Below, one piece after another: positions 9,136 to 16,907 of a stretch of DNA of 25,811 nucleotides (position 1 is the first letter of the stretch; each line of letters opens with the position of its first letter). The stretch covers positions 1-25,811 of the forward strand of contig JAISRF010000125.1 of assembly GCA_031273775.1 (NCBI GenBank). Direction: 5' to 3'. This DNA is from Oscillospiraceae bacterium (GTDB taxonomy: Bacteria > Bacillota > Clostridia > Oscillospirales > Acutalibacteraceae). A program made the position numbers and the translations under genes. Under the pieces are notes generated by a model. The model did not search any database and had not been told where the DNA came from. It worked only from the letters and a program-made list of their open reading frames with translations.

Positions 9136-10635
9136 ATGAAGAAATTATTTCAAATCCTTGCGCTGCTATGCGCTGTGGCTCTGATCTTAGGGTTGACCGG
9201 GTGTTCCGGAAAGAAGGAAAACACATCGGAAACAGGATCCTCCGAGCTTCAAAGCGCGGAAGAGGGAAAGGCGCCGGAAGGAACCGATGAAAGCGAAATT
9301 GAACTGACGGCTCCGGGTTCAGAGACTTCGGTGGAAAGCTTGGGTGGCGCCGGGAGCGCTACGGCGAGCCAAAACACCGTCAGCACCTCAAATCCGGTGG
9401 GCGGCGGTTATACCCTGACCACGGAGCAGGAAAAGAAATTCGCTTCGCTCAGAGGCACAACGATGACATATATGCAGCAAACCTCTGTGTTAAGCGATTA
9501 CGACAAAAAGATGAATCAGCTGATGCTGGATAAATACGGCGTCACCATGAAGCCCGTTGTAATGAGTTGGGCGGAAATGCGGACAAAAATCGCGTCGCTG
9601 GTCGCATCGAAAACCGCGCCGGATTTTGTGTCGTTTTCAGACGTGGTTATGATGCGGTATGTTTCTACCAACATCGCGCAGGCAATTGATTCGTACCTGG
9701 TTAAGGACGATGGGGTGTGGTCACGCGGCGGCCATTCGGATTTCATGACAGTGAATAGCAAAACCTACGGCGTCGGGGAATATCGTGATCAAACGTATTA
9801 CGTATATTACAACCAAACGTTATTTGATGAGCTGAGAATCAAGACCCCTTACGATTATTACGCGGAAGGCAATTGGAACTTTGAAAATTTCCGGAAAGCG
9901 GCCAGGGAGGCCACGGTCAAGAAAGGTAATGTCGTGGAAACCTACGGGGTCGTCACCTGGAACCCGACTGTGTTTTTGATGGCCAACGGAGCTTCCGGGA
10001 TTGTGAACAGCGGCGGCAAGTGGTCGGTTTCCCTGGGGGATACGGCCTCAATGAACGCGCTGCAGCTGGTTCGGGATATTGCCGCCGACGGCAGTTTTTC
10101 CAACGCCATTGACGGATATACCGGATTTTTAAAACGGCAGAACGCCATGCTGATTGAGCGACCTCAGAACGCGATCGGCGCTTACGATTATTATAACGTA
10201 ATGAAGGATAAAATCGGTATGGCACCCATGCCCAAAGGGCCTGACGTGAGCGGCTATTACGCGCCGAGTACCATTGACGGTTACTTTGTGCCGCTGGGTT
10301 CGGTAAATCCTCTGGCTGCGGTCGCGTTTATGTACGAAAAGCGCAGAGTGGAAATTGAGGAGGAAGTCTCGACCGATCCGGAGATGGTCGCCAAAAAAAA
10401 CAGAGTTATGTCGGAGGAACACCGTAAAATCCGTGACGGATACATGACCAAGGCAACGCAGATCACCACTGATTTGGACGGGCTTTCGGACTGGTGGGAC
10501 GGCGCATCGAACCGTCCAAAATTTTGGAACAAGCTGATTGTGGATCATTCACAGCCCGCGCAGGCGGTGGACAGCATGAAAAGCATGGTGCTGGACTGCC
10601 TGAAAAAAACCGTGGGCGGCACCAATGTGAAATAG
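9136..10635 (+). CDS. ABC-transporter extracellular solute-binding lipoprotein (sugar type)
   Basis: The protein has 499 residues. The lipobox is LGLTGC with Cys23. A Ser/Glu/Gly-rich linker of about 85 residues precedes the globular part, which starts near FASLRGTTMTYMQ. The pattern MLDKYGVTMKPVVMSWAEM, then KTAPDFVSFSDV and YYVYYNQTLFDE, is characteristic of family 1 sugar-binding proteins of ABC importers. GKWSVSLGDTASMNALQLV and YFVPLGSVNP fit the second lobe. A GGGAAGAG-type ribosome site precedes the start. The permease and ATPase genes are not in this window, so the importer partner must be elsewhere, probably to the left beyond the YIP1 gene. The substrate cannot be told from the sequence. 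Confidence 0.9.
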   Translation: MKKLFQILALLCAVALILGLTGCSGKKENTSETGSSELQSAEEGKAPEGTDESEIELTAPGSETSVESLGGAGSATASQNTVSTSNPVGGGYTLTTEQEKKFASLRGTTMTYMQQTSVLSDYDKKMNQLMLDKYGVTMKPVVMSWAEMRTKIASLVASKTAPDFVSFSDVVMMRYVSTNIAQAIDSYLVKDDGVWSRGGHSDFMTVNSKTYGVGEYRDQTYYVYYNQTLFDELRIKTPYDYYAEGNWNFENFRKAAREATVKKGNVVETYGVVTWNPTVFLMANGASGIVNSGGKWSVSLGDTASMNALQLVRDIAADGSFSNAIDGYTGFLKRQNAMLIERPQNAIGAYDYYNVMKDKIGMAPMPKGPDVSGYYAPSTIDGYFVPLGSVNPLAAVAFMYEKRRVEIEEEVSTDPEMVAKKNRVMSEEHRKIRDGYMTKATQITTDLDGLSDWWDGASNRPKFWNKLIVDHSQPAQAVDSMKSMVLDCLKKTVGGTNVK

Positions 10636-10669
10636 TCGTAAGATTTATATTTTAAAGGTGTTGATTAAA

Positions 10670-11473
10670 ATGCGCTATGGGGTTTGCGGCAGTCTGGAAA
10701 TGATCGGGGAGGCGGAAGCGTATAACTATGACTATATGGAAATAAGCGCGTCCGCCATCGCCGCGATGGACGAAACCGAGTACAAAAAAACGCTTGAGAC
10801 CGTGAACGCCTCAAGAATCAAATGCGAAGCCTTTAATATACTTTTCGGCGGGAATATGAACACAAGCGGAACGATGAATATCCTCGGGGAAGACGCGGAC
10901 TATGATAAGGTCAGCGAATACGTCAAGGTGCTTTTCCCGAGATTAAAGCGTCTGGGCGCGCAGGTCGTTGTTTTTGGCAGCGGAGGCGTAAGAAGGTATC
11001 CTGAAAATTTTAGCCGCGAGCGGGCGTATGAGCAGTTAGTGCGGATCAGCCGGATGCTGGGAGCGGAGGCGTACGGCAACGGGTTCATCGTAGTCGTTGA
11101 ACCGTTATGCAAAGCCGCTACGAATATGATTAACAGTATGGCAGAAGGAAGAGCGCTTGTGGAGGACGCGTGTCATCCCAGCTTTTTGCTGCTTGCCGAC
11201 TGGTATCATTGTAAAACAGAAAACGAAACCGGGGCTGATGTCAGGTCAAACGGAATGTATTTAAGGCATACGCATATCGCCCATCCGGGCTCCCGTCTCA
11301 ATCCGGGTGAAAACGACGGGGGGGATTATGAAGACTTCTTTCAGGCTCTTGCCGATATAGGCTATAATCTGCGCTTAAGCTACGAAGGGATCAACAACGG
11401 GGATTTCAGGAATTATGCCGGACATTTGCTTGAATATCTCAAAGGTCTGGAACAAAAGGCGGTGAGTAATTGA
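10670..11473 (+). CDS. Sugar phosphate isomerase/epimerase (xylose isomerase-like TIM barrel)
   Basis: The protein has 267 residues. The ATG at 10670 is preferred because AAAGGTG lies nine bases upstream; the in-frame GTG at 10658 lies inside that site. The fold signature is the AP-endonuclease-2/xylose isomerase-like barrel: VVVEPLCK carries a glutamate ligand, LLADWYH an aspartate/histidine pair, TYLRHTHIAHP-like sequence a histidine pair, and LSYEGI a late glutamate. Such enzymes interconvert keto and aldo sugars or epimerise them. It is cytoplasmic, with no signal peptide, and ends the + strand locus, so it likely processes the sugar taken up by the neighbouring binding protein. The exact substrate is unknown. 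Confidence 0.85.
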   Translation: MRYGVCGSLEMIGEAEAYNYDYMEISASAIAAMDETEYKKTLETVNASRIKCEAFNILFGGNMNTSGTMNILGEDADYDKVSEYVKVLFPRLKRLGAQVVVFGSGGVRRYPENFSRERAYEQLVRISRMLGAEAYGNGFIVVVEPLCKAATNMINSMAEGRALVEDACHPSFLLLADWYHCKTENETGADVRSNGMYLRHTHIAHPGSRLNPGENDGGDYEDFFQALADIGYNLRLSYEGINNGDFRNYAGHLLEYLKGLEQKAVSN

Positions 11474-11505
11474 CCTTATAACGGATTGATCTCAATGCTT
11501 TTATT

Positions 11506-11531
11506 TTACAATGACACAAGTCATTTTGTAA
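11506..11531 (+). terminator. Weak stem-loop after the + strand locus
   Basis: TTACAATGAC and GTCATTTTGTAA can pair around ACAA with a two-base bulge. No clean T-run follows, only an alternating T/A stretch. It lies between converging transcription units, which is where a terminator would be expected. Confidence 0.35.
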
Positions 11532-11590
11532 TGTTATTATTATTGGTCGCCGAAGTTTTTTACGGATCTAAAGACGGGACACGCGCGAAA

Positions 11591-13117
11591 TTATCCGACG
11601 CTTAAATAAAATACAAGCGAGGAGACAGAGAAAGCAACAGTCAGAGTTGTTATAGCTATGTTTATGGATTTCGACATTGCGCCTTTCCTTTTCGCTAAAA
11701 CGTCATACATCAGCGCTATAAATACAGATCCGCAGACGAGCGTTGGGACGATGTATCTGAAGTCCATAGTACAACCATATGGCAGGTCGAGGTTTGTCTT
11801 TATAAACGCCGTCATTGTGACCAGCCATGTAAGCGCGAGCGTCGCTTTTGCGATGAATGTTTCTTTCCGCTTGTCGCGGAGCAAAACGTAGGCCATTGCG
11901 GCAAGACTTAACATTATCAGCGCTATATTGAAAAACAGCAGGACAACACCGGCGGCTTCAGCTCCCTTGTACTCGAACTCGCCGAACACCGAGCATTTCA
12001 ACGTGTAAATCCAGATGTTGAAGTCCTCTTGCGGAATGCAATACAGGGATTTTACAAACTCCGACGCGGGGAAGCTGAAAAACCGCTCGGCTAATGTATA
12101 ATTGCCGCAATATACATCGGCAGATTCCGGCAGTTTTCTCACGTATGTCAGCGGTTGTCCGAACCTGATGAAGTTCCGTATCGGGAACCACAGTCCCAGC
12201 GGTAGCGAGATAACGCCAAACAGTACGCAACCTCCGAACAGCTTAGACCTCGGTGTTTCCTTCTGTTTTTCCAGCAGTTTTATTAAGAACACAACGGCGA
12301 TTACCGGAGCGGTCAACGCGCCCGTCAGCTTACTCATTATGGCGCACCCGCAGGTTATGGCAAGGAACACGGTGTTCTTCACAGTTGGCTGTTTGTACCA
12401 CTTTATTATGTACAGAATATTCGCGAGCGCAAAAAACACCATCAGCATGTCATTGTTGACGCTTCCGGCCAAAATGTAAAACATCGGGTGAAAACAGCAG
12501 AGCGCGAGTGCCAAAAGCATCGCCTTTTCAGACAGTTCTGACTGCTTCAAAAGGCGATGAACCATCACCATAACAGCGCTTGAGCAAAAGCAGGTCAAAA
12601 TCTGGATACTTTCAATCGCCTTATTTATGTCATTGCTGAACAAGCGGTAGATTCTGACTTGCGTTCCAAAGAGAAAATGCGAAAGAGGAGGATGATAAAA
12701 CTGATCGTAATTCGATTGCGGAAGCGCAAAGTTGTTGGCAAAATTCATAATGTAGCCAAGGTGACCCGTTCCGTTTATTCCGCCGAGATCATGCTGGCGA
12801 ACGTCTGCGGACGTGAGCAATATATAGCAGACACGGATGAGCAAGCCTGTTATTATAACGAGTTTAGCCGCCTGTGAAAAAGTCATTTTTTTGTAGTTCA
12901 AAAAGAACAGAATCACAGCCGCGCCAATCAGCAGCGAAAAGATAACGCGGACGAATATGCCGCCATTGTCAGATATTGGGCGAAACGTGGTGACGGTAAT
13001 CACTATAATGACTGCGAGCCATATGTATGGGGATATACCGCTGTCGATATTGAAATTCAGATGAGGACTTAGTTTTTTTATTGCGGATTTCATATCGCGC
13101 GGTCTGATGGTTTTCAT
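11591..13117 (-). CDS. Polytopic glycosyltransferase-like membrane protein (GT-C/GT39-like)
   Basis: The protein has 508 residues with about eleven hydrophobic segments. An early extracytoplasmic loop contains DVRQHDLGG, with acidic residues where GT-C enzymes keep their catalytic aspartate, and YHPPLSHFLFG, the HPPL motif common in GT39/ArnT-like proteins. AIMSKLTGAL matches the conserved KxTG segment after the mid-protein helices. These enzymes move sugars from polyprenyl-phosphate carriers to acceptors outside the membrane. The start overlaps the stop of the upstream gene as ATGA, so the two proteins are coupled and may form a pair. Donor and acceptor are unknown. Confidence 0.75.
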   Translation of the reverse strand: MKTIRPRDMKSAIKKLSPHLNFNIDSGISPYIWLAVIIVITVTTFRPISDNGGIFVRVIFSLLIGAAVILFFLNYKKMTFSQAAKLVIITGLLIRVCYILLTSADVRQHDLGGINGTGHLGYIMNFANNFALPQSNYDQFYHPPLSHFLFGTQVRIYRLFSNDINKAIESIQILTCFCSSAVMVMVHRLLKQSELSEKAMLLALALCCFHPMFYILAGSVNNDMLMVFFALANILYIIKWYKQPTVKNTVFLAITCGCAIMSKLTGALTAPVIAVVFLIKLLEKQKETPRSKLFGGCVLFGVISLPLGLWFPIRNFIRFGQPLTYVRKLPESADVYCGNYTLAERFFSFPASEFVKSLYCIPQEDFNIWIYTLKCSVFGEFEYKGAEAAGVVLLFFNIALIMLSLAAMAYVLLRDKRKETFIAKATLALTWLVTMTAFIKTNLDLPYGCTMDFRYIVPTLVCGSVFIALMYDVLAKRKGAMSKSINIAITTLTVAFSVSSLVFYLSVG

Positions 13118-14559
13118 TTTATAATCTTCCTCTTTAGAATCCGCCGCGAGCCCGATTCAAATGAATAAAATCTGGTTACCAAGTCCTTTAGCGCAAGCAG
13201 TGTTATGAAAATCATGATGAGCGATGTATATTTTATGGGGACAAAGTAACTCCAGCCAAACAAAAAGTGACTGTAGGTCATGACTGAAGCGAGAATGATT
13301 ACCGGGGCAAAATACCACCTTTTCCGGTTAAAGAAAATGAGCGTGATTGACAGCGCGTCCGCCAGAAACAGATATCTTTCGTGCATTCGGGGCAGAAGCA
13401 TCGGTATCATTAGCGCAAACGTGAAGGAGATGCTGACATAATCTGCCGCGGATGTGATTTTTCTACGGTTTACATAAAGGAAATACAGCAAGGCGGCTAC
13501 CGCAAGGGCGGTTGTAAGTATAGCGACCGTATTGAAGTTTTGGAAGACCGCGCGGTTTCTTAGCGCGCTCTCACTTATATCGTCGGTGGCGCCGTTCACT
13601 GTTTCCATTAGCATATATATACTCGGAGTATTAAGCGTCATTTTTGGATAACTGTTTATCTGGTCGCCGTAAATCGAAATGGTATCATAGACAGACCTCC
13701 CCCCGAGAATGGCCGGAACAAGCGCCGCGATGACGGTTGCGGCAGATGTCCACATGTCAAGAAGCTTGATTTTTTTAGTGAAAACGAAGACTGCCAATAT
13801 CGGCGCGATGAAAACCGCCTGAAGCTTGAACGCGAATGCCAGGCCAAAAAAGACGCAGCATTTCACGCTTTTTCCCGTGAAGCCGCAGTAGAGCGAGGCT
13901 ATGGCTAACGCGGCGAAAATCGCGTCGCACTGGCCCCAAAGCGCCCCGTTCATTATAACAGTCGGGGTGGCAAGTACGGCGATAAATGCCATTATTTGGA
14001 CATGGATGCCGCTAAACTTTATTGATACAATTTTCATGACAAAATATGCCAGTATTACATCAAAAATGATCGAAAAGAGCTTAATAAGATAAAGGTCGTT
14101 TAGCCCGATACGCGAAATCAACATCAAAACATACAGGTACGGCATGTTATAATCACCGATTTTTCTGACCATTGCCTGCCTTATTGTCAATCCGCGCATT
14201 TCCTCGACCCAATGCGCCAAAAAAGCGCTGTAATCGCCAGATACAAAATACAAAAGGTTGCCGCGTATCATTAACATTGCCGCAAGCGCTGTCAGAACGA
14301 AGGCAAACGCCATATAATTCACGCGCTGGTTTAGCAGAAAGATGCAGGACGCTCCGAGAAAAACAGCTGTCAGCAACAGTATACTCTCACCCGGAATAAT
14401 GGGAGGTTCCCCTGAAAAACCTGTTGTAATCGCGGACATCACATTCGTGGCAACCCAAAACAGCAAAACGGCTGAAACCAGCATGAATGGTTTAACAAAA
14501 GGTTCGCATTTTTCTATATATTTTGATATTTTTTTCGTGCTCGCCCCATACTTTTCCAT
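13114..14559 (-). CDS. Polytopic mannosyltransferase-like membrane protein (Gpi18/GT-C type)
   Basis: The protein has 481 residues and about eleven to twelve membrane segments. The start is preceded by AAGAGGAGA. The motif GALWGQCDAIFAALAIASLY, followed by FGLAFAFKLQAVFIAPIL, is the hallmark of the Gpi18-like/GT87-like family of GT-C glycosyltransferases. GDYSAFLAHWVEEM in the first loop supplies acidic residues. It likely transfers a hexose from a lipid-linked donor in the membrane. It is 37 bases downstream of speB and overlaps the next glycosyltransferase, so all four genes appear to form one operon. The family is recognised by motif; the substrate is not known. Confidence 0.78.
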   Translation of the reverse strand: MEKYGASTKKISKYIEKCEPFVKPFMLVSAVLLFWVATNVMSAITTGFSGEPPIIPGESILLLTAVFLGASCIFLLNQRVNYMAFAFVLTALAAMLMIRGNLLYFVSGDYSAFLAHWVEEMRGLTIRQAMVRKIGDYNMPYLYVLMLISRIGLNDLYLIKLFSIIFDVILAYFVMKIVSIKFSGIHVQIMAFIAVLATPTVIMNGALWGQCDAIFAALAIASLYCGFTGKSVKCCVFFGLAFAFKLQAVFIAPILAVFVFTKKIKLLDMWTSAATVIAALVPAILGGRSVYDTISIYGDQINSYPKMTLNTPSIYMLMETVNGATDDISESALRNRAVFQNFNTVAILTTALAVAALLYFLYVNRRKITSAADYVSISFTFALMIPMLLPRMHERYLFLADALSITLIFFNRKRWYFAPVIILASVMTYSHFLFGWSYFVPIKYTSLIMIFITLLALKDLVTRFYSFESGSRRILKRKIIK

Positions 14560-14596
14560 TCTGGATTCTCCTCTTTATTGAAGCAAACGCTTCTCT

Positions 14597-15430
14597 TCAA
14601 CTTCCCAGCGCAATCAGCATTTCGCGGATGATTTTGCAGGCGACCGCTGTGCTGCAGCCGCTTTGGTCGTATGGCGGGGAAAGTTCGCTCACGTCCGCGC
14701 CCACCACGTTAAGCCTCAGGACGGAGGTCAGGGCGGAAAGAAGTTCCGTAAAGCTTACGCCGCCGGCCTCCGGTGCGCCTGTTCCGGGAAACAGGGAAGG
14801 GTCAAGCACATCCAAATCAATCGTGACATATACTGGTACGCCGCGCAAAGACGACATCACCGCGCCCAGCCCCATCAGGTCGAAACGCCGCATAACCGTG
14901 CGGTTTTGTGAAAACAGAAATTCGCTTTCGTCGCCGCTGCGTATTCCGAACTGGAAAATCCGCCCCGTTCCGGTTAAATCAAAGCATCGGCGCATCACGG
15001 TGGCGTGGGACAGGCTTTGCCCCAGATACTTGTCCCGCAAATCGGCGTGTGCGTCGAAGTGCAGAATGTGCAGGTTGGAGTATTTTTTAACAATTGCCCG
15101 CACCGCCCCAAGCGTAACCAAATGTTCCCCGCCCAGCATAAAGGGAAGCTTGCCGTCCCGCAGGACGCCCATGCAAAAATCCTCAATCAGCCCAAGAGCG
15201 GGTTCCGGTCCGCCGAAAGGAAGTTCCAAATCTCCTGCATCGTGCAGCAGGGCTTTCGGCAGAGCGCGGTTTTGGTAGGGGCTATACAGCTCCAAGCCCC
15301 AACTGTCCGTACGGATTGCGGCCGGCGCGAAACGGGAGCCGGGCCGAAAAGAAGAAGTGCAGTCGTAAGGCGCGCCGAAAAGCACAATGCGAGAGGAATC
15401 GTAGTCGCCGTCACAGCCAATGAAATTCAC
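14597..15430 (-). CDS. speB: Agmatinase (ureohydrolase)
   Basis: The protein has 277 residues, close to the usual agmatinase length. It hydrolyses agmatine to putrescine and urea with a binuclear manganese centre. All metal motifs of the arginase/agmatinase family are present: GGEH at 100-103, DAHAD at 126-130, a following SHA with His142, and DLDVLDP at 205-211. The early RPGSRFAPAAIR is the typical substrate-loop segment. It lies 28 bases downstream of speE. A related formimidoglutamase or guanidinobutyrase is less likely next to speE. No speA or speD is in the window. Confidence 0.92.
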   Translation of the reverse strand: MNFIGCDGDYDSSRIVLFGAPYDCTSSFRPGSRFAPAAIRTDSWGLELYSPYQNRALPKALLHDAGDLELPFGGPEPALGLIEDFCMGVLRDGKLPFMLGGEHLVTLGAVRAIVKKYSNLHILHFDAHADLRDKYLGQSLSHATVMRRCFDLTGTGRIFQFGIRSGDESEFLFSQNRTVMRRFDLMGLGAVMSSLRGVPVYVTIDLDVLDPSLFPGTGAPEAGGVSFTELLSALTSVLRLNVVGADVSELSPPYDQSGCSTAVACKIIREMLIALGS

Positions 15431-15458
15431 GATAAAAAAACAACCTTTCTACTTTCGG

Positions 15459-16298
15459 TTAATTCAAAGTCTCAATAACCGTATTCGGAATGGCGAACGC
15501 GCCCAAATGAAGGTGGGTGTTGTAATATTTTGTTTTAATTCCAAGCGCGTTCCACGCGTCGGCATCGATGTCCAGCGGGTTGATTCCCTTGGACGCGAAC
15601 CCGAACAGCCAGTGCCCGGAAGGGTATGTGGGAATATGCGCCTGATAAACAAGAGCCACGGGAAACAGCTCCGAGAGCCGCTTGTGCGCCCGCTTCATGG
15701 ACTGAGCGTATTCATCGTAAAACACGCTTTCGTGTTGATTCACCAGAATGCCGCGGTCGCCCAGCGCTTTGTAGCAGTTGCCGTAAAATTCCTTGGTGAA
15801 AAGACCCTCTCCGGGGCCGAACGGGTCGGTCGAATCAACGAGAATCAAATCGTAAACGCCCTGGCGCGTCCGGACAAATTTCAGGCCGTCCTCATAATAA
15901 ATGGCCACACGCGGGTCGGACAGGCAGGAGGCGGTTTGCGGGATGTATTCGCGGCAAACCCGCACCACCTCACGGTCAATCTCCGCCAAATCAATATGTT
16001 TAATATTCGGGTAGCGGGTCAATTCACGCACGGTTCCCCCGTCTCCCGCTCCGATTACCAACACATTTTCGATTTCGGGGTTCGCCGCCATCGCCACGTG
16101 GGTTATCATTTCGTGGTAGATATATTCGTCCTTTTCGGTCACCATCAGAAAGCCGTCGAGCACAAGGATGCGCCCTAATTCCTCCGATTCGAAGATGTCA
16201 ATGCGCTGAAACTCACTCTGACCGCTATAAAGCTGGCGGTCGGTTTTGACGGAAAAGCGCACATCGCGGGAATGCTGTTCAGTAAACCAAAGCTCCAA
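15459..16298 (-). CDS. speE: Spermidine synthase (polyamine aminopropyltransferase)
   Basis: The protein has 279 residues. The start is TTG at 16298-16296, supported by AGGGGTGAG a few bases upstream and by the family N-terminus ELWFTE. It transfers aminopropyl from decarboxylated S-adenosylmethionine to putrescine. Visible motifs include LVLDGFLMVTEKDEYIYHEM, the nucleotide-binding GAGDGG at 83-88, AEID, YEDGLKF, and the catalytic DSTDP loop near 155-159. YPSGHWLFGFASK is the typical late motif. Downstream speB supplies putrescine from agmatine, so the two genes make the last steps of the arginine-agmatine-putrescine-spermidine route. The decarboxylases for arginine and S-adenosylmethionine must be encoded elsewhere. 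Confidence 0.95.
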   Translation of the reverse strand: MELWFTEQHSRDVRFSVKTDRQLYSGQSEFQRIDIFESEELGRILVLDGFLMVTEKDEYIYHEMITHVAMAANPEIENVLVIGAGDGGTVRELTRYPNIKHIDLAEIDREVVRVCREYIPQTASCLSDPRVAIYYEDGLKFVRTRQGVYDLILVDSTDPFGPGEGLFTKEFYGNCYKALGDRGILVNQHESVFYDEYAQSMKRAHKRLSELFPVALVYQAHIPTYPSGHWLFGFASKGINPLDIDADAWNALGIKTKYYNTHLHLGAFAIPNTVIETLN

Positions 16299-16318
16299 AA
16301 AAACTCACCCCTCACGCT

Positions 16319-16347
16319 ATTTTAACCTACTTTGAGGAAAATTTCAA
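16319..16347 (-). promoter_or_regulatory. Sigma-A-like promoter for the speE operon
   Basis: Read on the minus strand, TTGAAA (16347-16342) and TAAAAT (16324-16319) are separated by 17 bases. They lie about 20 bases upstream of the TTG start, leaving room for a short leader with the ribosome site. Confidence 0.65.
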
Positions 16348-16571
16348 TTGACCAAATGCAGAAAATATTCAAGGCAATCGCATAAAAAATAAGCGTTTAG
16401 TACAAAAGCTGTAAGCGCGAAGATTTTGTCTGTTATGTCAGAGGGCATTGGGGCGTAGAAAATTCATTCAATACCGAATTTTCCCTGCGCTTTCTGATGC
16501 GCGTTCCTATATTCTCGGCGACTTTGCCAAACATTTAACAACCGACCGCACTGGAAAATGTTAAATAACTA
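16348..16571. other. Gene-free stretch between the speE promoter and the tRNA-Leu promoter
   Basis: No supported gene is seen here. The only structure noted is an eight-base inverted repeat, GAAAATTC and GAATTTTC, at 16458-16483 with a ten-base loop and no T-run on either side. It could be a protein-binding site or a relic. Confidence 0.4.
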
Positions 16572-16601
16572 TTGACTTTTTTTGTAATGGTTTAGTATAA
16601 T
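16572..16601 (+). promoter_or_regulatory. Promoter in front of the truncated tRNA-Leu copy
   Basis: TTGACT (16572-16577) and TATAAT (16596-16601) are 18 bases apart, and the tRNA 5' half begins 11 bases later. This is the natural stable-RNA promoter of the locus. It now drives a tRNA fragment, while no promoter of similar quality is visible before the intact tRNA at 16815. Confidence 0.7.
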
Positions 16602-16612
16602 ATAAAAAACAG

Positions 16613-16652
16613 GCTGGTGTGGCGGAACTGGCAGACGCCCGGGACTTAAAAT
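16613..16652 (+). pseudogene. 5' half of tRNA-Leu, truncated at the anticodon loop (att-type core)
   Basis: This 40-nt stretch is identical to 16815-16854 except at its fifth base (GCTGGTG against GCTGCTG), and both copies end at the anticodon-loop sequence CTTAAAAT. The 3' half is missing and sequence diverges completely afterwards. A repeat that begins at the tRNA start and ends in the anticodon loop beside an integrase is what a tRNA-targeting integrase leaves as an attachment core. The acceptor-stem mismatch shows that the two 5' halves have different origins. Confidence 0.8.
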
Positions 16653-16686
16653 TTAAGGTGTCTCCCAACGTCCCGTTCTCTGCAAC

Positions 16687-16707
16687 CCTTGATTTTACAA
16701 GGTTTTT
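16687..16707 (+). terminator. Short terminator-like hairpin after the truncated tRNA copy
   Basis: CCTTG and CAAGG pair around a six-base loop and are followed by TTTTT. The stem is only five base pairs, so strength is doubtful. If active it would cut off transcription from the promoter at 16572 before the intact tRNA. Confidence 0.4.
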
Positions 16708-16724
16708 CTGACTTCTCTTTTAGC

Positions 16725-16757
16725 GTGTCCCCCGATGTCCCTCCACCATGTCCCTCC
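16725..16757 (+). repeat. Arm-type direct repeats, left set
   Basis: GTGTCCCCC (16725), ATGTCCCTCC (16735) and ATGTCCCTCC (16748) occur at 10-13-base intervals. The same decamer recurs twice with a 12-base period at 16938-16959, inside the 3' end of the integrase. Regularly spaced short repeats beside a core are typical of integrase arm-binding sites. Confidence 0.5.
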
Positions 16758-16814
16758 AAATTCTGAATTTTGATTTTTGGCTTTGGAAGAAAAAATGGTG
16801 AAAAAAATGAAAAT

Positions 16815-16901
16815 GCTGCTGTGGCGGAACTGGCAGACGCCCGGGACTTAAAATCCCGTGATGGCAACATCGTACCGGTTCGATTCCGGTCAGCAGCACC
16901 A
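16815..16901 (+). tRNA. tRNA-Leu (anticodon UAA), CCA encoded
   Basis: The acceptor arms GCTGCTG (16815-16821) and CAGCAGC (16891-16897) pair perfectly, followed by A and an encoded CCA. The D-arm sequence TGGCGGAACTGGCAGACGC, the anticodon loop with TTAAAA flanked by GGGA and TCCC, a long variable arm, and the TTCGATTCC T-arm all fit a class II leucine tRNA. The integrase stop codon lies six bases after its 3' end. The 5' half may have been supplied by an inserted element. Confidence 0.96.
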
Positions 16902-16907
16902 ACGGTT

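Larger units (their letters stand above)
16653..16814 (-). pseudogene. Probable scar containing the 3' end of an older integrase gene
   Basis: On the minus strand one frame reads NLEGHGGGTSGDTLKEKSEK and then continues to a stop inside the truncated tRNA copy. This resembles the EGHSEGHGKSSE tail of the intact integrase at 16908-18146. The shared repeat RTGTCCCTCC also appears in both places. I infer a deleted earlier insertion into the same tRNA. No catalytic motif of an integrase remains, so this rests on the short tail similarity and position. Confidence 0.45.
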
